Shown here piece by piece: positions 23,537 to 31,206 of a stretch of 31,417 nucleotides of DNA. This DNA comes from Porphyromonadaceae bacterium UBA7087 (lineage in GTDB: Bacteria > Bacteroidota > Bacteroidia > Bacteroidales > Muribaculaceae). The notes below the pieces were generated by a model. The model was not told where the DNA came from. It made no database searches and saw only the letters and a program-made list of their open reading frames with translations. The first letter of the stretch is position 1. Each line of letters starts with the position of its first letter. The DNA is taken from positions 1 through 31,417 of the forward strand of contig DKYZ01000043.1 in NCBI GenBank assembly GCA_002493515.1, read 5' to 3'. The translations under genes and the position numbers were made by a program.

Positions 23537-24006
23537 AATATACGTTTTAAATAACTGACAGCCTTGGGGTTGTGAAAGAAATACTGTGTGCTCAATTCTT
23601 TGTACTCCAAGCGTTTCACCAATTCGGATATCGAAATGAAACCATCTTGAAATAGACGGAAGGATACGACAACCGCATCATCGGCTATCGGACCTATCAC
23701 AATATCGTAATCATGAGCCGGGTGTGTTACGTTCTCGTTTCGATTCATCATCACAAACTCAGCCCATTCATCAGAAGGCTTCCCAAAGATTTTCATCTTC
23801 AAATTGTTAAAAGCTCTCTCAAAATCAAACTCATATTCCGTGACACATTCATTCCCCCCGATGCGCAGACAACGACGAAAAGCCATGTTGCGTGCATGCG
23901 CGATATTATCAGTCAGGTAGAAACCGCAACCGAAATCCTTGAAGGGATGACATTTGGCAAAGTCAATCTCTTCAATAATCACATTAGATCCATGATAGAG
24001 TCTCAT
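23533..24006 (-). CDS. DUF3990 protein, possible ADP-ribosyltransferase-fold toxin
   Basis: 157 residues. It begins MRLYHGSNVIIEEIDF and contains KDFGCGFYLTDNIAHARNMA, the conserved DUF3990 pattern. The LYHGS and GFYLT motifs resemble the H-Y elements of ADP-ribosyltransferase folds, where His and Tyr hold NAD. I see FFHNPKAVSYL near the C-terminus. I chose the ATG at 24006 because it overlaps the upstream stop as ATGA and matches the family start; an extra 3 residues from 24015 are open. Lying between two small DUF3791 genes with both junctions overlapping, it looks like the effector of a toxin-antitoxin-like unit. NAD-dependent activity is inference from motif resemblance. Confidence 0.78.
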   Translation of the reverse strand: MRLYHGSNVIIEEIDFAKCHPFKDFGCGFYLTDNIAHARNMAFRRCLRIGGNECVTEYEFDFERAFNNLKMKIFGKPSDEWAEFVMMNRNENVTHPAHDYDIVIGPIADDAVVVSFRLFQDGFISISELVKRLEYKELSTQYFFHNPKAVSYLKRIL

Positions 24007-24302
24007 CCTATACATCCTCCATTACGCTTACAGACTGCTGTGATATCCTCAACCCAGTCGTTTACTGACAAGGTATGCTCCGCAGCATAACACTGCTCGA
24101 GAAAATCAATTCCCTTGAAGCGGAGAAGATAATTGGACGCTTCTTTTATGGTAAGCAAATGCCTTTTTGCAAATTCACTGATAGCAGCAACTATATATTC
24201 TATCACTTCCCTACTATGACTGACTTTAGCGGTGAGTGCAACCGTTACATCAGCTTCGGGTGCATCAGCCATACGATTAATGGTGTCAAGTCTGTCCTTC
24301 AT
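24003..24302 (-). CDS. DUF3791-type small protein (leading member of the trio)
   Basis: 99 residues. The core VIEYIVAAISEFAKRHLLTI...YLLRFKGIDFLEQCYAAEHTLSVNDWVEDITAVCKRNGG fits the first DUF3791 type that precedes DUF3990. The N-terminal about 30 residues (MKDRLDTINRMADAPEADV) are less typical; an ATG at 24272 would shorten it by 10. It is first in the operon, the usual place of an antitoxin, and a perfect inverted repeat overlaps its promoter, consistent with autorepression. No HTH is obvious in it. Confidence 0.72.
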   Translation of the reverse strand: MKDRLDTINRMADAPEADVTVALTAKVSHSREVIEYIVAAISEFAKRHLLTIKEASNYLLRFKGIDFLEQCYAAEHTLSVNDWVEDITAVCKRNGGCIG

Positions 24303-24321
24303 ATCTACATCCCTTTTTCCG

Positions 24322-24356
24322 CAAAGTTAAGTATTGTTTCCCACATATGAAACAAT
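24322..24356 (-). promoter_or_regulatory. Promoter and inverted-repeat operator of the DUF3791/DUF3990 operon
   Basis: Minus-strand -7 box TAACTTTG at 24329-24322, then the ATG 19 bases further on. Just upstream, ATTGTTTC and GAAACAAT form a perfect 8-bp inverted repeat (arms 24356-24349 and 24340-24333) with an 8-base centre, covering the spacer and the place of the -33 box. A repressor bound there would block RNA polymerase. Confidence 0.6.
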
Positions 24357-24689
24357 TCGGCTAATAATTTGGTTGTAAATCCCCAAATTGCTAATTTCGC
24401 AAACGAAGGCGACAAGCCCACAGTGTCTTGAAGATGTAGGCTGCGGCGCCACCAGAGGAGCATGTCGCGCATGATGTCGGCGAAGCAGTGGAGGAGACAA
24501 CATATCCTATTCTCGGTTCAATATACGAATCGGAACGAGTCTCCTGCTGTTTCCTGTCGGAATCCATATGTAATATGTAGGCATATATCACTAATCACTC
24601 TTACATCCAGGATTTTTATTGAATTTTTATTTATCTGATTATCAATAATTTACCCCCCACATGACAAATTGCTATTATCTTGCATATAC
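24357..24689. other. Gene-free stretch between the DUF3990 operon and the Crp/Fnr-type gene
   Basis: No gene is supported. A short plus-strand frame around 24440-24560 looks protein-like in places (VGEAVEETTYPILGSIYE) but lacks a start and a recognisable family, so it may be a decayed remnant. The rest is AT-rich. Confidence 0.4.
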
Positions 24690-24692
24690 ATA

Positions 24693-24724
24693 TTTGGAAA
24701 TATCATATTATGATGTTAATTTTG
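24693..24724 (+). promoter_or_regulatory. Promoter of the Crp/Fnr-type regulator
   Basis: TTTG (24693-24696), 20 bases, TAATTTTG (24717-24724): an ideal Bacteroidetes promoter. The -33 box lies inside the small palindrome ATATTTGGAAATAT (24690-24703), a possible regulatory site. The leader is about 90 bases. Confidence 0.7.
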
Positions 24725-24820
24725 CAGTTGGAAAGGCTGACGTAAACGAGGCATAATGACATCCTGCCTCTATGTTCATGCCGATAATATCAAATCGCAG
24801 CACAACCCATAATCCGACAT

Positions 24821-25477
24821 ATGACCTTAAAAGAGATAACCGACACACCGTTTGCCCTGCCTCCGGAAATTCTACATATCCTGGAAAGGAACGCAAAGCC
24901 GGCAAGTTTCAAAAGAAACGAGCCGATAATACGGAGCGGTGACACAGACGTGGCCTTCTATTTCATAAAATCAGGAATAGCCCGCATTTTCTACCGGCAT
25001 CCCGCCTCCCCCTCCGGCAGACACATGGAACAAAACATCCTGTTTGGAAAGGCCGGAGACCTGGCCACTTCGCTGACTGACTTCATCCTCGGAAAGCCGA
25101 CGGTGCTTGACGTGGCCGCCGTCACCGGGACATCCGCATATGTCGTGGATGCCCCCGTCATAAGGCGGCTATATGAGGAGAGCCATCAGTTCTGCCGCTG
25201 GCTGATGGAACTGTCGCTCATACAACTCGCGTATCTCGAGATACGGCATACCTACCTCGCTCCCAGGGATGCCTACCAAAGGTTTCTCAGTTTTATCCGT
25301 TTCAAACCCAAGTCCTTTATGAGGAGAGTGCCCGCATATCATATCGCCTCCTACCTCAACATCACCCCCACTGCCCTTTCCCTGATAAGGGCGCGCTACG
25401 CGAAGGATGTGATAAAAATGGAATATGACAAAGATTTCCTCGACGAGGTGGGGATTACTGGGAATACCGCCGAATGA
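24821..25477 (+). CDS. Crp/Fnr-family transcriptional regulator
   Basis: 218 residues. Residues about 15-125 form a cyclic-nucleotide-binding-type beta roll (FKRNEPIIRSGDTDVAFYFI; GDLATSLTDFILGKPTVLDV), a long dimer helix follows (about 130-160) and a C-terminal winged HTH ends it (PAYHIASYLNITPTALSLIR). The Bacteroidetes members of this group usually lack the cAMP-contacting Arg-Ser pair, and I do not see it here, so the ligand is unknown. No cysteine cluster for an Fe-S centre is present, arguing against a true Fnr. The secreted-protein gene 233 bp downstream on the same strand is a plausible target. Confidence 0.82.
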   Translation: MTLKEITDTPFALPPEILHILERNAKPASFKRNEPIIRSGDTDVAFYFIKSGIARIFYRHPASPSGRHMEQNILFGKAGDLATSLTDFILGKPTVLDVAAVTGTSAYVVDAPVIRRLYEESHQFCRWLMELSLIQLAYLEIRHTYLAPRDAYQRFLSFIRFKPKSFMRRVPAYHIASYLNITPTALSLIRARYAKDVIKMEYDKDFLDEVGITGNTAE

Positions 25478-25556
25478 TTTTTTTAATCAGTTAAACAAAA
25501 CAGCTGTGACCGGCAACATTTCCTGAAAATACTCCAAATAAAGACACAAACCATTG

Positions 25557-25564
25557 TATATTTG
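25557..25564 (+). promoter_or_regulatory. -7 box upstream of the second adhesin-like gene
   Basis: TATATTTG matches the TAnnTTTG consensus, but no TTTG-like -33 box lies 19-21 bases upstream, suggesting dependence on an activator. The leader to 25711 would be about 140 bases and contains a hairpin. Confidence 0.45.
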
Positions 25565-25648
25565 CCAACGCATAACCGGAGGAGACTGGAACGGTATGGG
25601 ACCGGGCGCCTTGGATATGCGGATAAAACGTGCCATATACGCCGTTTG

Positions 25649-25698
25649 TGAGATTCTGTCGGGAAATATGGCCGTTACCGATTACATACAGAATCTCA
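25649..25698 (+). promoter_or_regulatory. Leader hairpin just before the adhesin-like start codon
   Basis: TGAGATTCTGT (25649-25659) and ACAGAATCTCA (25688-25698) are perfect 11-bp complementary arms around a 28-base loop. The right arm ends 3 bases before ATG 25702 and 12 before ATG 25711, so the hairpin could hide the ribosome entry site. Confidence 0.55.
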
Positions 25699-25710
25699 TC
25701 AATGAACTAT

Positions 25711-28700
25711 ATGAATAAATTCTTTGCCATCTGCATGGCCGCGGCGTTGGCCGGCGGAGCGACGGCTGCGGCCCGGAATGGTCTGGAGCCGGGATCGGGA
25801 AGCCACTCCATCGCGAAACTGACGTCGCCCTCCCGCTGCGACATGCCTCTCTCCGTGACCTACACTGCCGGAGGAAAAGGTTTCAGACAGGGGATGTCTC
25901 CCCTTAAATTCACCGGGACTGAACTGATGAACACAGCGAGAGTCACCGCAAGCGGCGGCAACATCTACGGCTGGAGCAAAAGCGGCGTGCCTGTGGCCGG
26001 CATGCTCTATGAGTTCACATCCGACAGTATCGAACTCCTGTGGGAGAACAATACGGCCAATCCCCCGATGGGAAACACCTATCTGTATGACGGAAAGCTG
26101 TGCGGCCCGGCACTGGTCACCAACGGTCTGTCAATCTTGGGAGGCTACTGGAGCGAGTATGATTTCAAGACCGGCGAGCTGCTCTCCCACGAGGAGTGGG
26201 ATCTCTACGAGGACCCCATTTACGAGATTGTCACATACAATCCCTCCGACGGGTATGTATACGCAATGATGCAGTGGATTCCCCAGGGGCAGGGACAGGT
26301 GTTCCTTGCCAAGGCGTTGCCTACCGACATGAAGAACCCCGTGATACTCGGCACACTGCAGCCCGGGACGACAGTATTCACCGGAATGTGTTATGACGGA
26401 AACACAAACCGTATATATGCGCTAAACCACAAGGGGGAGCTGGTGACGGTATCTTCCGAGGGGAATATGGAGACACTGTTTACAGTCGACATATCCTCCC
26501 AGTTCGACTGGATTCCGTATTGGATGACAGCGATGGCCTACAATCCTTACGACGAACTGGTGTATTTCACACCGATGTCGTTGGAGTCGACGGCCCTGGC
26601 CACATTGAATCCGGCCACTGGCGAGGCGAATGTATACGCCCGGACTCCAGGCGGCCAGCAGTTCTTCTCGCTTGTGACCACAGACAAAGCCTACACGAGT
26701 CCGCGTACCCCGGAGAAGCCGGGGTTTATCGAAGCCGTGTTTACCGATGGATCCAACAAAGGCTACAATCTGTATCGAATGCCCTCTCAGCTTGTGGACG
26801 GCTCCCCCATCACCACAGAAATCACCTTGAATGTAATGGTTGACGAGACTCCCTACTCCACACTCACAGCCTCCGCAGGCGAGGAAGTGAAGGTTGAGTA
26901 TGACCTGCCCACAGGAATGCACTCATTCCATCTGAATGTGACCGTGGACGGCGAGACGAGCTACACTGTGGTAACCAGCAAATATATAGGCTTTGACGTG
27001 CCGCAGACCCCATCCGGAGTGCAGCTATCCACCGAGATGATAAAATGGGATGCCGTGACAACCGGCGCCCACAACGGCTATCTGCCGGCCGGAGACATCA
27101 TCTATGAGGTGAGCCTCAACGGCGAGAAGATTGGCGAGACAAAAGAGACCTCCTTCGCGCTGAATCTCCCCACAGACACCGAAATCGACCTTTATGTTGC
27201 AGAGATCACGGCCTCATACGTGAGCCCGGCAGACGGCACGGTCTTGAAATCGGGAGCAGGAGTCTCCAACAGCATCATCTATGGCAATCCCTATTCAATC
27301 CCCTTCACAGTCGCGCCCACACCCGAGCAGGCCGCTCTCTGCAAGATGATTGACCTCGACGGTCCCAACGACAGCCAGTTCGCGGAATACTTCAACTGGC
27401 ATTATAATGACGGAGCGTTTGAAATCGAGACAGACTATAACGGCGACGGCAACGACGACTGGCTGATTCTGCCGCCGTTCGCAGTGGAAGACGCCTCTAA
27501 GATCTACACCCTCATGTTTGAGGTCGCCAACATGAGTCCCGATTACATCAATGAGGAGATCGAGGTCTATATCGGCACCGAGCCGACGGTGGAGGGTATG
27601 ACGACTGTTCTCAAAGAGCCCTTCAGCCCGGCACAGTCAAAGCCTCTCTATGAGATGGTCAATATGCCTTTGAATCTTGCCGAAGGCACGTATTATCTTG
27701 GATTCCATATGATCTCCCCGGCTTCGGAACTGGGCGTCATGCTGCGCAACATATCCGTGCAGTATACCGGACTCTCCGACAATTCCCCGGCCGAAATCAG
27801 CGACCTCAGCGCAGTGGCCGCCCCCGAAGGTGAGCTAAAGGCGACCGTATCGTTCACAATGCCTGCCATGAATCTCGGCGGCGGTGAGTTTGACGCTGAC
27901 ACAAAGCTTACGGCCACTGTCGCCGGCGTCACCACCGAGACTGTTTCCGGTCGGCCGGGCGAAAAGGTCTCGGCAGTTGTGGAGACCCTCCAGGGGGACA
28001 ACATGATCACCGTCTACACCGCCAACGGCGAGAATCAGAGTCTGCGTCAGACAGTGAATGTATATACCGGCGTGGAGATACCCGCCGCTCCGGAGAATGT
28101 GGCAGTCAGCGGCCGCCAGGATCTTACGGGCGCGACAATCTCCTGGAGCCCTGTCACCCAAGGCCAGAACGGCGGATATGTGGATCCGGCGGGAGTGTCA
28201 TATTCGGTATATGTCATGTCGAACTACGCATGGGATATATTCGAGACGTCGGAGAACTCATACACTTATGAATGTCCTGCGGACAGACCGGTGCACCAGG
28301 CTACCGTTGGTGTATGCTCCCAGAATATCGCGGGCAGCAACTATCAGGTCATCGCGCAATATGCATACATGGGCACACCCTACACCCTCCCGATCGAGGA
28401 GACATTCGACGAGTCCGTCGGAGGAATGAATCTCAATCCCTGGATCACATACCTTCCCACTGAAGGGGAGGCCGTCCAGTTCGGCATAGACTATCTCGAC
28501 CGTCTCGGTGATTTCGACTATGACGCCAACATCGTAATGTTCATGACCGGAAACCCCGGCTCGTCAGGCATGGTGGGAGTCCCGTTCTTCTCCACTGAGG
28601 GACTGGAAGGCGCGACAGTCACATTGACGGTGAACTCCGGCATAGACTTCCCCGGCATGACCGTATATGGCTCCACCAACAATCTCGACGAGATGATTGA

Positions 28701-29091
28701 AGTGACCCACATTCCGGCTGTCACCGATGGCGAGGAGTTCAACCAGGTGAAGTTCGAGATTCCCGAAAGCCTTCTCGGCAAGCCTGTGGTGACATTGTAT
28801 TTCTCTGTTGACATCAGCGAGGAGAACCAGATATTCATTCTCACCAATATGCTCATCGAGCCTTCCGTGCCTGACACCGTGGAGAAAGTCACGCTTGACG
28901 GAAGCATAATCGCGGGCAAGGGCATGGTGACGCTCACCGGCTTCGCCGGCAACGAGGTAGTCATTTCCACTGTCGACGGCAAAACAGTATATACAGGGAC
29001 TGTTGACAGCGACCGCCGCGACTACGCCCTTGCAAAAGGCATCTATATCGTAAACGTCGCAGGACGCAAGGTCAAGGCCCTGGTCCGCTGA
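25711..29091 (+). CDS. Large secreted adhesin-like protein with propeller-like, anchor J and Fn3 regions and T9SS-type tail
   Basis: 1126 residues from the preferred ATG, which gives a clean signal peptide (MNKFFAICMAAALAGGATAA); 25702 is also possible, while the ORF extension to 25630 lacks signal-peptide logic and spans the leader hairpin. Residues about 60-360 resemble the propeller-like N-terminal region of the 1535-residue protein (YEIVTYNPSDGYVYAMMQW; MCYDGNTNRIYALN). Fn3-like domains and two anchor-J/jelly-roll segments follow (GNDDWLILPPFAV; IEETFDESVGG), and the motif GGYVDPAGVSYSVY parallels GGYVDPADVKYALY in that protein. It ends GIYIVNVAGRKVKALVR, a T9SS-type tail. The two are paralogues in layout. 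Ligand and function are unknown; it is probably surface-exposed. Confidence 0.78.
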   Translation: MNKFFAICMAAALAGGATAAARNGLEPGSGSHSIAKLTSPSRCDMPLSVTYTAGGKGFRQGMSPLKFTGTELMNTARVTASGGNIYGWSKSGVPVAGMLYEFTSDSIELLWENNTANPPMGNTYLYDGKLCGPALVTNGLSILGGYWSEYDFKTGELLSHEEWDLYEDPIYEIVTYNPSDGYVYAMMQWIPQGQGQVFLAKALPTDMKNPVILGTLQPGTTVFTGMCYDGNTNRIYALNHKGELVTVSSEGNMETLFTVDISSQFDWIPYWMTAMAYNPYDELVYFTPMSLESTALATLNPATGEANVYARTPGGQQFFSLVTTDKAYTSPRTPEKPGFIEAVFTDGSNKGYNLYRMPSQLVDGSPITTEITLNVMVDETPYSTLTASAGEEVKVEYDLPTGMHSFHLNVTVDGETSYTVVTSKYIGFDVPQTPSGVQLSTEMIKWDAVTTGAHNGYLPAGDIIYEVSLNGEKIGETKETSFALNLPTDTEIDLYVAEITASYVSPADGTVLKSGAGVSNSIIYGNPYSIPFTVAPTPEQAALCKMIDLDGPNDSQFAEYFNWHYNDGAFEIETDYNGDGNDDWLILPPFAVEDASKIYTLMFEVANMSPDYINEEIEVYIGTEPTVEGMTTVLKEPFSPAQSKPLYEMVNMPLNLAEGTYYLGFHMISPASELGVMLRNISVQYTGLSDNSPAEISDLSAVAAPEGELKATVSFTMPAMNLGGGEFDADTKLTATVAGVTTETVSGRPGEKVSAVVETLQGDNMITVYTANGENQSLRQTVNVYTGVEIPAAPENVAVSGRQDLTGATISWSPVTQGQNGGYVDPAGVSYSVYVMSNYAWDIFETSENSYTYECPADRPVHQATVGVCSQNIAGSNYQVIAQYAYMGTPYTLPIEETFDESVGGMNLNPWITYLPTEGEAVQFGIDYLDRLGDFDYDANIVMFMTGNPGSSGMVGVPFFSTEGLEGATVTLTVNSGIDFPGMTVYGSTNNLDEMIEVTHIPAVTDGEEFNQVKFEIPESLLGKPVVTLYFSVDISEENQIFILTNMLIEPSVPDTVEKVTLDGSIIAGKGMVTLTGFAGNEVVISTVDGKTVYTGTVDSDRRDYALAKGIYIVNVAGRKVKALVR

Positions 29092-29120
29092 CAGACAACA
29101 ATCCGGCCTGAATAACCGGC

Positions 29121-29176
29121 CCACTACTTGAAAAAGGGTGTATCGAATGTTCGATACACCCTTTTTCAAGTAGTGG
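29121..29176. terminator. Bidirectional intrinsic terminator between convergent genes
   Basis: Perfect 27-bp arms (29121-29147 and 29150-29176) with a 2-base centre. The inner stem GGGTGTATCGAA...TTCGATACACCC is flanked by AAAAA on the left and TTTTT on the right, so either transcript ends in a GC-rich hairpin and U-tract. It serves the adhesin-like gene and the convergent M6 protease gene. Confidence 0.85.
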
Positions 29177-29193
29177 CAAGATACTGTATGCAA

Positions 29194-31023
29194 TCAGCGC
29201 ACTATGAATTTCTGGTTGCGTCCCTGCGCCACAGCCACATATATTCCGGGATTCAGGACGACGGGGAGTCTGCCGATGTTTTTTATCCTGCGCCCGGACA
29301 TGTCGTAAATCGTAACCGAGCCGTCGACTGCATATACACTGTCACCCACTGTTCTGACAAGCGACCCGTTCTCCATGGGATGGACATATATACCGCTGCC
29401 CCCGGGATTGCGGAGTGTGAAGGAGATGACCCCCTCTTCCGATTCCGAGATGTCATACAGCCCGACTCCGAATGAATTGCCGCTCCAGTCCACCAGAGCC
29501 GGCATCGTCGTGTCGGTAAACGACGTTATTCCCTCCACACCCGGGAAAGAGTCGCCGGCCCTTGAATCGTTGCTCCGCGTATTGTCCGCCTCCATAAGAT
29601 CCACCCTCTGATGGTCGGGATCATTGTTGGCCGCATTTTTAAGCCAGATGTCCAGATCGAAGTCGATATGCCATACAAGCATACCGTGACCGGGTATGAA
29701 AGCGTCGTTTCCCTCCTGCTGGCGGTTCTCGAAAAGGAAATATTCCTCTTCGCGGCCGGTGGGAACGATGAAAGCCTCGTTCGAGCGATGTATCGCCTCT
29801 ATCTCGTATTCTCCCGGCTCAGACAGGACCATAGGCTCAAGCCATCCTAAAGTATAGCGTTCGAACGCCGAATAATAGGGGGGAGTACGCCCGTTGTTGT
29901 TGTAGTTGCCGTTGTCTATGCATGACCATTGGGCAGGCGTGAACGACGATCCGTAATTTGTGGAATAGATGTCAGGCAGTCCGAGCACGTGGCTGAACTC
30001 ATGCACGAAAGTGCCTATTCCGACAGTTTCGTCAGATACCATAAGCTCATTGGAACACGCATACCGGTCAAGCAAGAGTCCGTCGAAATAATACTTCTTC
30101 CGGGATATGTCGGTAAGGAAGGCGGAATGAGGCCATATGGTGTCGGCTCCACCCCCCTCGGCCTCGCCATATCCGGCATAGAACACATAGACATTGTCGA
30201 TTACGCCATCTCCGTCGCGGTCATAAATCGAGAAGTCGATTTCATCGTCCAACAGCTCGCATGCGTCGGTTATCAGTTTTTCCGGCCTGCGGTCGTTCGC
30301 GTTGCCCATATGCTGTCCGTAATAGGCCATCTCCCTCTCCAGCTTCACCGGGCCGTAGACATCAAAGCGCGGTCTGAACTCTCCCGACGAGTTGACCACA
30401 AAGTAATCGCGTGCGCTTCCGGTGGCGCCGTTGTCGGCGAATCCCTCCTCATTCAGCATCCTGCTGAAATATTCATTGGGATTGTCGGTCGAGGAAAATT
30501 CATTGTCGGCAAACTCCGCCAGGATGACAAGCACCGGCTGGTCGCCTGTGGTCGGAAACGAGGTGTCGAATCTTCCGAGGCCGACTTTCATCGGTCCGTC
30601 GCCGTTTGATTTCCGTATGGAATCCATCCGGGAATCACGTTCCATCGATTTGAGACTCTCCATTTTCCTGAAGGCGGCCTCAACCTCAGCCTGGCTTATA
30701 CTCTTCAGAAAGTCTTTTGTGGCGTCGGAGCGTGACTCCGGATTGTCTGCGCGTATGGAGGATGCCACAGGCAAACCTTCGGCACTGCATAATGCATAGA
30801 CATAGAATCCATCGGCGTCCACTGTCAGAAGATAACCGTCGGAAGTGCAGGCCCTGTTGAATGATTCGTTACCCGACAGACGTATATTGACGGTTGTGCC
30901 GTCGGGTTGTCTGGCGGGAATTACCCCGGGTTTGGCCACATTCGCGTAAAGCGGGAGGCACAGGCCGACGGCCGCTGCCACGGCTGCCGTGAGCCTGAAG
31001 AATTTCAGATGACGTCCGGTCAT
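29194..31023 (-). CDS. Second secreted M6-family zinc metalloprotease with T9SS-type tail
   Basis: 609 residues with a signal peptide (HLKFFRLTAAVAAAVGLCLPLYA). The M6 zinc motif is complete: HEFSHVLGLPD at 341-351 (His341, Glu342, His345, Asp351). Calcium-type DRDGDGVIDNVYVFYAGYGE and the GATGSARDYFVVNSSGEF segment match the paralogue at 13551-15938, which also shares the N-terminal propeptide-like part (PDGTTVNIRLSGNESFNRAC; TSDGYLLTVDADGFYVYA). Unlike that paralogue it lacks the jelly-roll/Fn3 extension and goes directly to a sorting domain ending GIYVAVAQGRNQKFIVR. It probably digests extracellular protein. A -7 box TAAATTTG lies at 31063-31056 and the A-rich leader is normal for Bacteroidetes. 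Confidence 0.9.
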   Translation of the reverse strand: MTGRHLKFFRLTAAVAAAVGLCLPLYANVAKPGVIPARQPDGTTVNIRLSGNESFNRACTSDGYLLTVDADGFYVYALCSAEGLPVASSIRADNPESRSDATKDFLKSISQAEVEAAFRKMESLKSMERDSRMDSIRKSNGDGPMKVGLGRFDTSFPTTGDQPVLVILAEFADNEFSSTDNPNEYFSRMLNEEGFADNGATGSARDYFVVNSSGEFRPRFDVYGPVKLEREMAYYGQHMGNANDRRPEKLITDACELLDDEIDFSIYDRDGDGVIDNVYVFYAGYGEAEGGGADTIWPHSAFLTDISRKKYYFDGLLLDRYACSNELMVSDETVGIGTFVHEFSHVLGLPDIYSTNYGSSFTPAQWSCIDNGNYNNNGRTPPYYSAFERYTLGWLEPMVLSEPGEYEIEAIHRSNEAFIVPTGREEEYFLFENRQQEGNDAFIPGHGMLVWHIDFDLDIWLKNAANNDPDHQRVDLMEADNTRSNDSRAGDSFPGVEGITSFTDTTMPALVDWSGNSFGVGLYDISESEEGVISFTLRNPGGSGIYVHPMENGSLVRTVGDSVYAVDGSVTIYDMSGRRIKNIGRLPVVLNPGIYVAVAQGRNQKFIVR

Positions 31024-31055
31024 AGATTTGATTTAGTGTTTGGTATTTTGTGTTT

Positions 31056-31063
31056 CAAATTTA
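31056..31063 (-). promoter_or_regulatory. -7 box of the second M6 protease
   Basis: TAAATTTG on the minus strand, 33 bases before the ATG. The -33 region has only CTTG (31084-31081) at 17 bases, so the promoter may be weak or activator-dependent. The 68-bp palindrome begins directly upstream. Confidence 0.5.
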
Positions 31064-31096
31064 TAAAATAATACTGTACACAAGATGCGGATGTCG

Positions 31097-31164
31097 TGAA
31101 ATATGCCCTTCGGGGCGTAAATATTTAACCGGTTAAATATTTACGCCCCGAAGGGCATATTTCA
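31097..31164. repeat. 68-bp perfect palindrome without a loop
   Basis: The 34-bp arms are perfectly complementary and meet at AACC/GGTT (31130/31131). Each arm contains two smaller palindromes, GCCC-TTCG-GGGC and AAATATTT, so it can fold as one long stem or as small UUCG-type hairpins. It lies 43 bases after the DUF4143 gene stop and upstream of the protease promoter, so it is a likely terminator, though no U-tract follows. Confidence 0.8.
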
Positions 31165-31206
31165 GACGGAGTCCCGGCAATAGTCAGGCAACCCTGAGAG
31201 TCTGCC

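Noticed and set aside
24391..24591. 66-codon minus-strand ORF between the DUF3990 operon and the Crp/Fnr-type gene
   Set aside because: No recognisable family and poor promoter context. The opposite frame looks slightly more protein-like but lacks a start.
25630..25710. Longer start for the second adhesin-like protein
   Set aside because: The extra N-terminal residues would precede and spoil the signal peptide and lie over the leader hairpin.
29121..29176. Long inverted repeat as an insertion-sequence end or a small mobile element
   Set aside because: Its position between convergent genes and A5/T5 tracts on both sides fit an ordinary bidirectional terminator better.
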